Of a DNA stretch of 64,000 bases, positions 10,800 through 20,254 are shown piece by piece (within the stretch, counting starts at the first letter, position 1; every line of letters starts with the position of its first letter). Where the stretch lies: contig OX344750.2 of NCBI GenBank assembly GCA_947034885.2, positions 46,661,821 to 46,725,820 of the forward strand, read 5' to 3'. Source of the DNA: Thuidium tamariscinum (taxonomy: Eukaryota; Streptophyta; Bryopsida; Hypnales; Thuidiaceae). The notes under the pieces are model-generated. The model ran no database searches. It was not told the origin of the DNA and was given only the letters and a program-made list of their open reading frames with translations. The position numbers were made by a program, and so were the translations under genes.

Positions 10800-10847
10800 G
10801 GGTTTAGGGTTTAGGGTTCGTAGGGTTCGTAGGGTTTAGGGTTTATT
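10800..10847 (+). repeat. Interstitial telomere-like repeat
   Basis: The block contains GGGTTTAGGGTTTAGGG, then two GGGTTCGTA variants, then AGGGTTTAGGGTTTA. This is degenerate plant telomere sequence (TTTAGGG) lying upstream of the RING-H2 gene's array. It may be a telo-box cluster, a filler from break repair, or chance expansion. Confidence 0.75.
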
Positions 10848-10859
10848 GTTTAGTGGCAA

Positions 10860-12165
10860 TTTTCATATTTCATGACATTCTATTGAAAAAGAAATTTGTA
10901 TGCCAAATATCATCATTATGTAAATGATTAAAGTGAATATCCAATAATGTAGAAGACAGACACAACAAGTCAACAACACATATATGAATTTGCTTTCGAA
11001 TGCAGTACTTTTATCTTGTCATGTAGTCATGTACTCATGTGACTAATCAAAATAGAATGATTTTGAACTTTACATGTACATATTGAGCAACTCTTAGTCT
11101 ATTCTAACTAAATTTTCATCGTTATAGGGAATCCCTTCAAGCATTTTATTAATACTTTTTGTTTTTGTTTTTTACCAAGCTAACTCTAAAAATGAGCAAT
11201 AAGCAAAATAAATAAAATTTCAAGGATTAGTTGGAACTATAGGATTTACAACAGCCAATATTTTACTACGTAGTCCACAATGTCCTCTAACTTATGTTTG
11301 ACAAAAGACATTGTTGGATAGAAGGTAATTCGAAGTCATTCATGTTTGACTTCACTAGCTCTACAATACACATGTTTAGCCACTGTTCGTACAATTGTAC
11401 CCATAGGGTCTCATATAAATACATAATATAGAGCATATATGAAATTTTTTGGAAATTTTACTTGCCCATGCAAAGTTTTGGCAAATTTGTTTCACTATGA
11501 CTACTGGCACTCATGCCCCCAAGGGATGTAAAACACATTAGTTATATCCAAACAAACCTCCTAAAGTATTTGTACCCCAACCCCATATATACCAACCCTA
11601 TACACTTCAATCTTATTTGACGCAATCATGTTTGTCTGTTTGTCAAAACCTTAATTACTGAGGCACCTTAAACCGCTCACCTATTTAACCGGATGTCCTT
11701 CACCGTGTAAGCTCTTGTCTTACCTGACTCCATCCACCAAGAGCCAAAGACCCCATCTACCGTGATGTCTAGGTCTTATCTATATTACACTATCCATTTG
11801 TTCACAAATTGAAAGTCCTTAGCTCAAACATTGGAATTTGAACTGTAGATTTTTGCTTTCAAAAATTGGTATTAATGGATCAAATATCCAATACAGCATT
11901 AATGTATGAAAAGGTAATTATATATATGTTTTTATTTTTAAAAAAAGAGAATGGTGACAATAGTGGTATAGGTAATATACTAATATGCAAACGGAATCTC
12001 AAATTCAAAGTCTACAACTTTGATTTGTACATCATCAATTCTAAAATAATTTTCCAAATAATATTGGATGATGATTTTTTTCCAATCTTCAATTTTTGAG
12101 AAGATTATAAATGTTTAAATAAGGGATTACTAGAAAATAATGAGGAGTTTGATGCAGATACGAAA
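10860..12165. other. AT-rich intergenic DNA, no gene recognised
   Basis: About 1.3 kb of AT-rich sequence. I see no extended coding similarity, clear terminal inverted repeats or RNA gene. Confidence 0.5.
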
Positions 12166-12577
12166 TTTGTGGCACATTTCTTGGACGTTTCTCGAGGTGG
12201 TAAAATTCAGTTCCAAGACTCCACAGGAGTTGAATCCATGCCAACCATCGATCATCTTTGGTACTCTTCAAATTTCATGTGGTGGTTTGAAAATGCACCA
12301 AGCAATTATAGTGTACTCTTCCAATTTGGACTATATTGGAAGGTAGCCTCACATGTCCAAGCTGTGGCAAAGTATTCTTGTAATTCCTGGTAGCACAGAT
12401 TCTTGTGAGAGGGCATTTTCTACTCAAAATTATATTGAGTCTAATTTACGTTCTAGTTTAGTATTGGAGACTTTGGAAGCAGAAATTCGAGTTGCAGTGG
12501 CAAGAATTCCTATAGAAGCCATTGACTTTGAACAAGTTTGGGTGAAATGGTGTGGCATGAAAGGTCGCGGCTTGTAG
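12166..12577 (+). pseudogene. hAT transposase C-terminal remnant (frameshifted)
   Basis: The last 65 codons before the TAG at 12575-12577 encode a hAT dimerisation segment of the zinc-finger-862/DUF4371 kind: LVIPGSTDSCERAFSTQNY, ESNLRSSL, VLETLEAEIRV and the final DFEQVWVKWCGM. Upstream the similarity continues in another frame (YWKVASHVQAVAKY), so a frameshift lies near 12370. The element is of a different hAT lineage from the 1592-4861 gene. No catalytic core is present. A 39-nt block at 12230-12268 matches the RING-H2 gene. Confidence 0.65.
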
Positions 12578-13542
12578 GTTTGTTTTCTTTTGTACGCTAT
12601 GGTATATAGTGACTCTTTTCATGTGCAACAAAAAATTCATATTGGTATTACAAATTTTTCAAAATTGATAATATTCAAACTCACCAAAAAAAATGTATGG
12701 AAAATGAGGGACACCCAAAAATTGGACAAGGGTGTCCTTCTAACACCCAAAATTTTGACCACGGTGTCCCCTAGAAATTTGGCTAGGGTGTCAAATTTAT
12801 GCCCTAACTGTGAGCTTGTAAGCCTCAAAGATGATGCACCTGTAATGTAGTTGTTTACACTATAGAAACCTTGTATAATAAGAGTGTATTTATATTATAG
12901 AGCCCTATATTGTAGGTATTTTTACTATAAACACCTTCTTAGGTGGAAGTATAACTACTTATATACATATTAGGAGTTCACATGCTCGTGTTCATGCTCA
13001 TTTACTAGCATTGTTGCACTATTTTATGTTCAAGTTTTCATGAATTAGAATCCCATCCACATCAAAAGAAAGTGAAATAAGTTAGAGTCAATCACTCCAT
13101 CCATGAACTTCGCACTAATTTATGTTCAAATTTTTATAAGTTGCTTCAATTTTTTTTTCGTTGTTTAGGGGTTATAGATTGAAATTTGTAGACATAATAA
13201 TTTTTGAATTGACATCTTCAAAATAAACATAATAAAGGACTAATGAGACTACATTGTTTTATTTTACACATGAAAACAGAAGTGTTCATAATGGATTTCT
13301 ATATTGATATTTTTTTTCAAACATATTCTACGCATAGTCATACAATTTAAAGGTCAATTTTTTTAAGTAATAAATACGATTACACTACAATTTTTTCCAA
13401 ATTCTAAAAATAAAATATTATATATAAGAAACTAAGATACTAGGAATCAAAAAAGCATATCTGTTTTTATCATAACAAATGTTTTATTCACAATTCTAAA
13501 ACCTGAATATGGTATACAAACAGGTTGTGCAATCAGTAAATG
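12578..13542. other. AT-rich intergenic DNA with a small GGTGTCC inverted-repeat cluster
   Basis: Mostly AT-rich sequence with no gene. Between about 12705 and 12800 the motif GGACACCC or GGGTGTCC and variants recur four to five times in both orientations. This looks like a decayed short foldback element. Confidence 0.4.
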
Positions 13543-13945
13543 AGAGGAGGTCCTAAAAGTGCTCAAGACCGAAGACCACCCACTTCTTCAAATGTAAGTT
13601 ATTTAAACATGTTGTTTTCCTGTACACTTCAGCAATGTGCAAACAATGTACATTTTAGGAGGTGGGCGATTTTAGGTCCCCATGCCATTTCAACTCTAAA
13701 AATTCATAACTAATTTGACATAGTTCCACAAAGTTCCAAAGAACTTGGTTTACATGCTAATTGCACATATCTTTCAAGGACAATTGACCATTGAAGGATT
13801 AAAAGTAAATAATAGGTAGGTAAAACTTCTTGAGGTAGTTCTAAAAAATATTCTCTTTCAAGACAAGTGGAATTGATGTGTACCCCATTTGGTTTTGTAT
13901 TTTTTAAAGCTTCGTAGAATTAGTTATGAAATTTTGAAGTTGGAA
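13543..13945. repeat. Foldback copy of the AAGGTAGGAGG MITE family
   Basis: The left part (GAGGAGGTCCTAAAAGTG, then ATGCCATTTCAACTCT and TTCATAACTAATTTGACA) resembles the elements at 24719-25041 and 47402-48020. The right part (TAGAATTAGTTATGAAATTT, then GAAGTTGGAATGCC) is the same sequence inverted, so 13676-13945 is an imperfect hairpin. The GGACGG array begins exactly where this inverted copy breaks off. Confidence 0.55.
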
Positions 13946-14400
13946 TGCCCCGGGGCCGTCCGATCGGACGGCCCCGAGGACGTCGAGGCGGACAACTCCG
14001 ACGAGGTGAGGTGGACGGCCGCGATCGGACGGCCACTGCGATCGGACGGCCCCAAGGACGGCCCCAAGGACGGCCCCGAGGACGACGAGGCGGACGGCCC
14101 CGGTCGGACGGCCAGTGCGATCGGACGGCCCTAACGAGGCAACGCGGACGGCCCCGATCGGACGGCCAGCGCGATCGGACGGGCCCGATGATGACGAGGC
14201 GGACGGCCCCGGTCGGACGGCCAGTGCGATCGGACGGCCCTAACGAGGCGACGCGGACGGCCCCGATCGGACGGCCAGCGCGATCGGACGGCCCTGACGA
14301 GGCGAGGCGGACGGATCGGACGGCCCCGACGAGGTTGCGGACGGGTCGGTCCGTCCGCAAGGTATAAGATAGGCGGACGGCCCGTCCGCAACCGCATTCT
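13946..14400 (+). promoter_or_regulatory. GGACGG array with TATA-like box upstream of the kinase-like gene
   Basis: More than twenty GGACGG hexamers occur, commonly as GATCGGACGGCC or GCGGACGGCCCC. A 20-bp perfect palindrome (GGCCGTCCGATCGGACGGCC) lies at 13955-13974, and two near-identical 109-bp higher-order units lie at about 14091-14199 and 14200-14308. The box AGGTATAAGATAGGCGG (GTATAAG at 14362-14368) is embedded near the gene-proximal end, 222 bp before the ATG. I infer a promoter. Confidence 0.6.
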
Positions 14401-14583
14401 TATCTTCCCCCTTGTGTTTCACAAGAGAGAGCGGAGAGCTTGGTGGTTAATCCTCCATTGGCTCCTTTCTAAGGGAAGTTAGGAGTGGGATTTAGGGCCA
14501 ACTTGTTGCCCTTTTTTGTATATCTTTTGTGCATTGTGCTTGAAATCAAGAGTTTTTAAACTCTTATCATTGATTTGATCACG

Positions 14584-16071
14584 ATGCCGAAAGGAAAGAA
14601 GGTAGCAAAGGCAAAACCGGTAGCGCTAGACATTGAGGACATGCCTTCGGATGATTGCAAGGCATATGTCATCCGTATCATAGTGCAGTTTTATGAGGAG
14701 GAGAGCACTGCATCCCTTGATACCAAGTACATCCGATACGAAGAGGAGTGCATTGAGAAGTTCAAATCGGATATGACGAAGAGGATGACGGATGCTCTCT
14801 TTGTTCCAGGATGGATTCATGAAACGGAGAAGAGAGGCTTCCAAAGGTTTCTGCAGAACAGGGTGCAAGATTCATTGTGGAATGCCAAAGTGGTATTGAC
14901 AAAGTACGGGAAGGAACATCGGGTGGATGATCCCACATTTGAAGAAGTCATTTTGAAGGCGGACTTGTTTGTACAACGATGTGCTCCGTTTACAAAGAAT
15001 GCTAGGAAACGGAAGGGACAAGGATCATTGGGGTGGTGGAACACGGATGAAGGAGCTCTAGAATTGCAACGTGGGCGGCGGCATCTTGTGGCATTGCCCA
15101 TTACCGCAAGGGTGATTCCACAAGACAGTACGGTCTTGAAGGGGGGCTATGCAACAATACAGAGGGTGCGAATTGAAGGATGTGCTGAGATACCTGCCTC
15201 TTGGGAGTTTGCAGCGAAGGTATCGCATCAACAACGCTTGAGGCCTCAACTCGCAAAGTTGGAACACCAGAACGAGTCAATGGCAGTGCGGATTCCACAT
15301 GACGGAGTTATACGATTCGCAGCAGTCCATGGAACAAACAATGAAGGGTACATGTATTGGTGGAATGGTGGAACGTTGAGGCAAATGTTGAACATGGATA
15401 GGGACTATCCAGATGACATTCACATTCGATTGGCTTATTCCAAGCCATCACCCGAAGAGGTGAATCGAGCATTCTTTCTAGCTCGATGGAGAAGGAAACG
15501 AACGGAGCTCGCATGGGCATTGGTGCACATTTTGCATGCGGTGCATCAAGCGGGGCATCTACACAACGATCTCTCGCCGGACAACATCATGTTTCACTTT
15601 CCGGATGATGAGTCACGTGTATATATTGGGGTTTGCGATTGGGGCATGACTACCGTACATAGTGATCCACCCAAATCCTTGTACACTTTCACATCTGAAA
15701 GTGAGAAGAAAGAAGCTTTGCAAAGAAGATGGTGGGTGGATCCGTCTATTGTGTATGTGCATAAGAAAGATGCAGATGTGGAAACGATTCCACATTTATC
15801 ACGTAAATCAGAAGAGTTTGCGGTTGGTAAACTAGCTCAACAGATCAACAAGCAATGCATGTCCAAGGAGTACGCGGCGCTCCATCGTGATAACAGAGGA
15901 CATACGAAGTGGAGCCACCATGAGTTAGGACTTGTGTTTCATAATTATTTGGAACTTCTGTGTTCTACAGATGTAGAGAGGGCAGTAAGTTTGACTAAAA
16001 TCGTCCAACGATTTACTGGCCCAGGTTACAATTGGCCTATCCCAGATGAACATTTCCGCCATTCATATTAG
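14584..16071 (+). CDS. Protein-kinase-like protein with an unrecognised N-terminal region
   Basis: The frame encodes 495 residues from ATG 14584 (MPKGKKVAKA). The three codons before it start on TTG. Residues about 180-400 resemble a eukaryotic protein kinase fold: a glycine-loop-like VLKGGYATIQRV, FAAKV with candidate ATP lysine K212, the catalytic loop HNDLSPDNIMF (H327, D329, N334), and DWG in place of DFG (D352). Lysine, catalytic Asp, Asn and metal Asp are all present, so activity is possible despite HND for HRD. The N-terminal 170 residues are charged and unrecognised, and the last 100 are likewise unassigned. The gene is intronless with codon use like the other array-linked genes. It could be a divergent plant kinase family or a passenger gene of a transposon. 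Its leader after the array is about 190 bp and AT-rich. Confidence 0.75.
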   Translation: MPKGKKVAKAKPVALDIEDMPSDDCKAYVIRIIVQFYEEESTASLDTKYIRYEEECIEKFKSDMTKRMTDALFVPGWIHETEKRGFQRFLQNRVQDSLWNAKVVLTKYGKEHRVDDPTFEEVILKADLFVQRCAPFTKNARKRKGQGSLGWWNTDEGALELQRGRRHLVALPITARVIPQDSTVLKGGYATIQRVRIEGCAEIPASWEFAAKVSHQQRLRPQLAKLEHQNESMAVRIPHDGVIRFAAVHGTNNEGYMYWWNGGTLRQMLNMDRDYPDDIHIRLAYSKPSPEEVNRAFFLARWRRKRTELAWALVHILHAVHQAGHLHNDLSPDNIMFHFPDDESRVYIGVCDWGMTTVHSDPPKSLYTFTSESEKKEALQRRWWVDPSIVYVHKKDADVETIPHLSRKSEEFAVGKLAQQINKQCMSKEYAALHRDNRGHTKWSHHELGLVFHNYLELLCSTDVERAVSLTKIVQRFTGPGYNWPIPDEHFRHSY

Positions 16072-16563
16072 TATTTTAGTGTTTTACGTAGAAGTACATA
16101 AGTATTGAATAGATGTACCGGCAAGGAAATATATCCCTATGTACTTCAAGTCCTCAACTATATCTTAAAAAGATGTGTGCATCACAAATTTTCCCAAATA
16201 TATGTGCAATTCACTTCTATCTCACATTTGTTTTTGCATGTTTTGGTCTTTTGGAACCTGTCATGATGAGTTGACCCTTGAAGCCTTGAAGTATTGGTTC
16301 TTTAGATTTTGATCTACTTGGAAAGTTTTGAATAATTCCATTTTGATTTGTAAGATGAACATTAGGCCCTATGGGACTTACTAATTTTTCTGGAATTTTG
16401 TGTACATCTCCCAATTGGTGTACTAGAAGATCTTAGGGTTACATGTGTCACTTCTAGTTTAAAATTTTAAAGTATGACCCATGGTTACATCCATATCGAT
16501 AACTCTATTGCTATGTCAATTAGATTTTTAAAATGAAATTGTACATTAATTGGGAAATCCTTC
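16072..16563. other. 3' flank of the kinase-like gene, nothing recognised
   Basis: AT-rich sequence after the stop codon, presumably the 3' untranslated region and spacer. No repeat end or exon is visible. Confidence 0.45.
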
Positions 16564-17443
16564 TTACCCCTAAAGGACCAAGGCCTTCTTTTTGTCAATA
16601 AACTCTCGAAATTGCCAATTCTGTTGCATTCATCGAAGAAATAAATAAATAAATAAATTTAAGGATCTAACCATAGGATCTTGTACTTAACTTGATTGAG
16701 ATTAAGTGGTAAAAATTTCATGAAGTTTGACCGTACAGATTGGAAGATATGAGCATTCACAGTGGGAAATACAAGTTTTTTGAACTGCAGTTTGCAATTT
16801 CAGATGACTTTGACTGGAATTTGTATTAAAAAATCGCATTGAAGACTTTGAATCTATAATTTTTTGTGTCAAGAAATTGAGTTGAGAGTCTAGGAAAAAA
16901 ATTTCACACAAAAACACTTGATTTTCATTCTTTTGCAATTGTTAAGTAGATGTAGGTCCAAGATTGAAAGAAAAAACGAATGGTTAATAACTCTAAGATG
17001 GGATCTAAATACAATAATCCCAATGGTGAGATTGTTTTAGAAAGTAAACCTTACCCTGTCCAACAATTTGTTTTGAAAAATAGTGAAAACTGCATTTTTA
17101 AATGAATCATGTATTCCTATAAGTTATTTTTTCAAGAAATTGTTTAGATTGACCGAAAAACAAGATTGTCCATAACTTTCTCATTGTAAGTCCAAAAAGA
17201 GTGAATCAAAGCTTCACATGTAAGCAATATTATATTATTTTAGAAAAATTAAATAAAAAAATTAAATTCTGACTTTTTGCAAAAAATAAAATTCTGCCCG
17301 GCGAATGAAAATTTGGGCTTTTTGTGGTATAACGTTTTCTCCCGGTCACCAATTGAAATAAAATTTACATTCCCATGAAGCTAATCAGTTTTACTATCTT
17401 ATGAGAAATTTTCAAAAAGATTCATTAGAAATTGAGGTCAAAC
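16564..17443 (-). repeat. TTAA-type element, copy B
   Basis: The copy starts with TTACCCCTAAAGGACCAAGG and runs colinear with the element at 48577-49507: AACCATAGGATCTTGTACTT, TTTCATGAAGTTTGACCGTA, AAGATATGAGCATTCA, AATGGTGAGATTGTT and CTGCCCGGCGA. It lacks the far terminal 60 bp (the CCTGCCCGAATTC end). No coding capacity is visible. Confidence 0.75.
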
Positions 17444-18302
17444 AATTATTTAAATAATTTTAATCTTCATAATAATAACATAATAGTTTTTAAAATAAAT
17501 AAATAAACCTCATATGGTTAAATTTTAAAAAAAATTATTGTGTTTAACAATTTGAATAAATTTAATTGTTTACTTGCTAAAAGTTACCATTACAAATAGT
17601 TCATATTTTTCTACTTCATTGTTGGGAACTTGGGAGTTGGAATGTAAAAGGAATTTCCTATAGACCAAAGAACGCAACATTTGGATACTATATTATATTT
17701 TTATGTTTCAAAATAGTTTTATTAAAATATGCTAGTCTACTTTTCAAGCTACTATTTCATATCTTATTGACTTTTCAAAGAATTTGAGCTCCTTCAAACA
17801 ATTTTCAAAAAATTGTAGGAACTAGGAAGAGTGAAGTTGAATTTGGCATTTGATTGAAGTCATTTTATATTTTCGCATAAATCAATTCTGTAAATTAGTA
17901 GCACATCGAATCCTCCATCTTCCTTTCAAACATCTAAAACCTCTTTCTATAGCCATTCTAGTGCTAGTCTGCTAGATAGTATGAAATTTCAATGAATTTT
18001 TTTCCTTGATAGTCCATCTTATACATCTTTGAATGGTCTAATTAAATTTGCACCACCTCCCACTAATTTGGAAGGTAAAAAATTTGTAGAAAAACAATGT
18101 TTTTATTTTGGAAGTAAAATAAATTGGAAGAAAATAGAGAAACACAAACAAAAATTTTGTTGTTTATTTTTCTATAAAGATTAGAGGTAGAGAAAAGATA
18201 AGCACGCGTATTTTTAAGTTTTTAAAATTTTTTTTAATTGATTTCATTGAGCATTGAGAGAATCTAAGAGAACATGAATTAGAAATTGTGCCCTAGAATC
18301 CA
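17444..18302. other. AT-rich intergenic DNA, nothing recognised
   Basis: About 860 bp of AT-rich sequence with short A/T runs. No gene or clear repeat end is visible. Confidence 0.45.
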
Positions 18303-18426
18303 GCCCAAGGGGTTTATATTAACTAGGGCCGGATGGGAAAATTAGGGCCGGATAGAAGGCCGGATTGAAGGCAAATCCGGCCGACTTTCCATTCGGCCCC
18401 AGGCCCAATATAAACCGGCCCTTAAT
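18303..18426. repeat. GGCCGGAT-rich imperfect palindrome
   Basis: A GC-rich island in AT-rich DNA. GGGTTTATATT at the left pairs with AATATAAACC at the right, and GGGCCGGATGG pairs with CCATTCGGCCC. GGCCGGAT recurs three times. It looks like a short foldback element of unknown class. Confidence 0.5.
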
Positions 18427-19242
18427 ACCTTGTGCTGTTAGAGGTTGAATATTTTGCATTTCTTTATAAGTCAATAAAAAACAGAATTTACACCAATCAA
18501 GAAGAATTTCGAACCGTGACAAACTGACAATCGAAATAGTATTTTGGTGAGGTATTGAAAGTTTATATTCAACATTTATTTAAAAATAATCGGAATTTTT
18601 TCTTTACTTCGATTGGATGTGTACTGTCTTTTTTTTGTGCTTTACATTATCTTCTAATTCTTCTTTGATACTAACTTCAAAACAATCGTAATGTTAATAT
18701 TTTATAACACATTTGGGTTTTGTCCTAACCCATTGGGGTTATAGGGGTTCAAAATGTATCGGCCTTTTGAACTTGTTCATTATTTGTTAAAAGAAAACAA
18801 TGTGAAGATCTACTAAAGTACTAATTCTACAGTCTCAGGAGTCCTATATATTCAAGGACTTTGGAAGGTTTGGGATATTGAAGTGTTCAAGAAGTACACT
18901 TCAACTAAATTAGTGGCAACAAATTCTGGGCCTTCTTCGGTATGGGAAAATTGATCGGGTTTTTGGTAATATAATTTTATTTCAATTGTAATTTGAGAGA
19001 AAATTTATTCCCCCTAAGGCCCAATGTAGGCAATAGAAAGAAAAACAAGCATGATTTTGAAAATTACATTTTTTTTTTAATAGCAGTTTTTTCTACGTAG
19101 AGAAACTTAATTTATTTTCATTGCCTAGGACGTTGTGACGACTATGAATCTTCTTGTTTTTCAATCAATAACAGTAGACTTTTTAGAAGAAGAAGCATTA
19201 CATCCATTGTAATAGTTGAATAGAGAATTGCATAATTTTTTT
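18427..19242. other. AT-rich intergenic DNA, nothing recognised
   Basis: No gene, RNA gene or repeat terminus is recognised in this stretch. Confidence 0.4.
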
Positions 19243-19978
19243 TTTTTTTTTTTGAAAACGGTTTCACCATTGGAATTAATGCGTTTCAATTTGATGCAGG
19301 ACCTGTCACCAATTTAGTTTTTGTGTCCATTTGAAGCTTTGATTCATCCTATTTGGACTAATAATGAGAAAGTTATGGACAGTCTTGTTTTTTGGACAAT
19401 GTACGCATCTTCAACCCTAAACAGCTTGTAGAATTTATTTTTGAGTGCAATTTTAAATTTGTACCATTTTTTTTTCTTAAAGCTTAAGTTTGTTTTCAAG
19501 AACAATCCCACCGTTCGGATTATGGTTTTTTTATTCAATATAAGGGCTATTAAGAATTCAGTTTTTTCTTCAACTTTGGACCTACTTCTACTTAACAATT
19601 TTTTTTAATGTGGAAATCAAGTGTTGGCATTGTAAAATTTTTTTTACGAACTCTCAACTCAAATGCTGAAGATAAAAAATTTTGACCTCATGGTGTGTAC
19701 TGCAAAAAAAATCCAGAAATGGCCATCAAAGTCACCTGAAATTGCAGGGCGTAGTTGAAAAAAACTTTGTTTTCCAACTTTGAATGCTCATATCTTCCAA
19801 TCCGTACGGTCAAACTTCATGAAATTTTTACCACATGTTGTTAGAGAAGTGAAGTACAAGATCCTACGGTTAGATTCTAAGAAAAAAAGTGTTCTTAGGT
19901 TTCTTGAGTGATTGCAGCAGAAATGGCAGTTTTCAGTGGTTTGATAGTCAGAAAATGCCTTGGTAACTTAGGGGTTAA
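19243..19978 (+). repeat. TTAA-type element, copy C (left-truncated)
   Basis: The right end is well kept: GCCTTGGTAACTTAGGGG followed by TTAA at 19975-19978. Internal landmarks such as AAGCTTTGATTCATCC, GACAGTCTTGTTTTTTGGAC and GCTCATATCTTCCAATCC match copies E and F. The left terminal third is missing. Confidence 0.7.
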
Positions 19979-20254
19979 TTTGTTTTTGGGGCAAACATAA
20001 TGAACACACAAACTCACAGCTTTGGAAATAAGGAGGAAGCATAGAAGCTTCACAAAGAAAATGGGACATAATTGGATCGGAATTTACAAATAGGCATACT
20101 GAAAATTTATATTCAAAAAATGGCGAACATCCTCATATCGTCCTTATGCCAATCTATATCCTATGGCAAGAATATACAAAAATCGATTGCTAATTACTAT
20201 ATTTCTATTTTAAAGCAACCATTGTTTCGCTACAATCTTCCAAACCCTAAACCC

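Noticed and set aside
13946-14400. CRISPR-like regular repeat array
   Set aside because: Spacing is irregular and repeats are nearly contiguous with no unique spacers. The surroundings are eukaryotic.
13889-14422. Several Arg/Pro/Gly-rich open frames on both strands
   Set aside because: They are produced by the GGACGG array, which has few stops in any frame. They have no start context or domain, and repeat composition explains them.
18480-18530. tRNA-like B-box (GGTTCGAAAT on the minus strand)
   Set aside because: There is no acceptor stem, anticodon arm or A-box at the right distance, so no tRNA is called.
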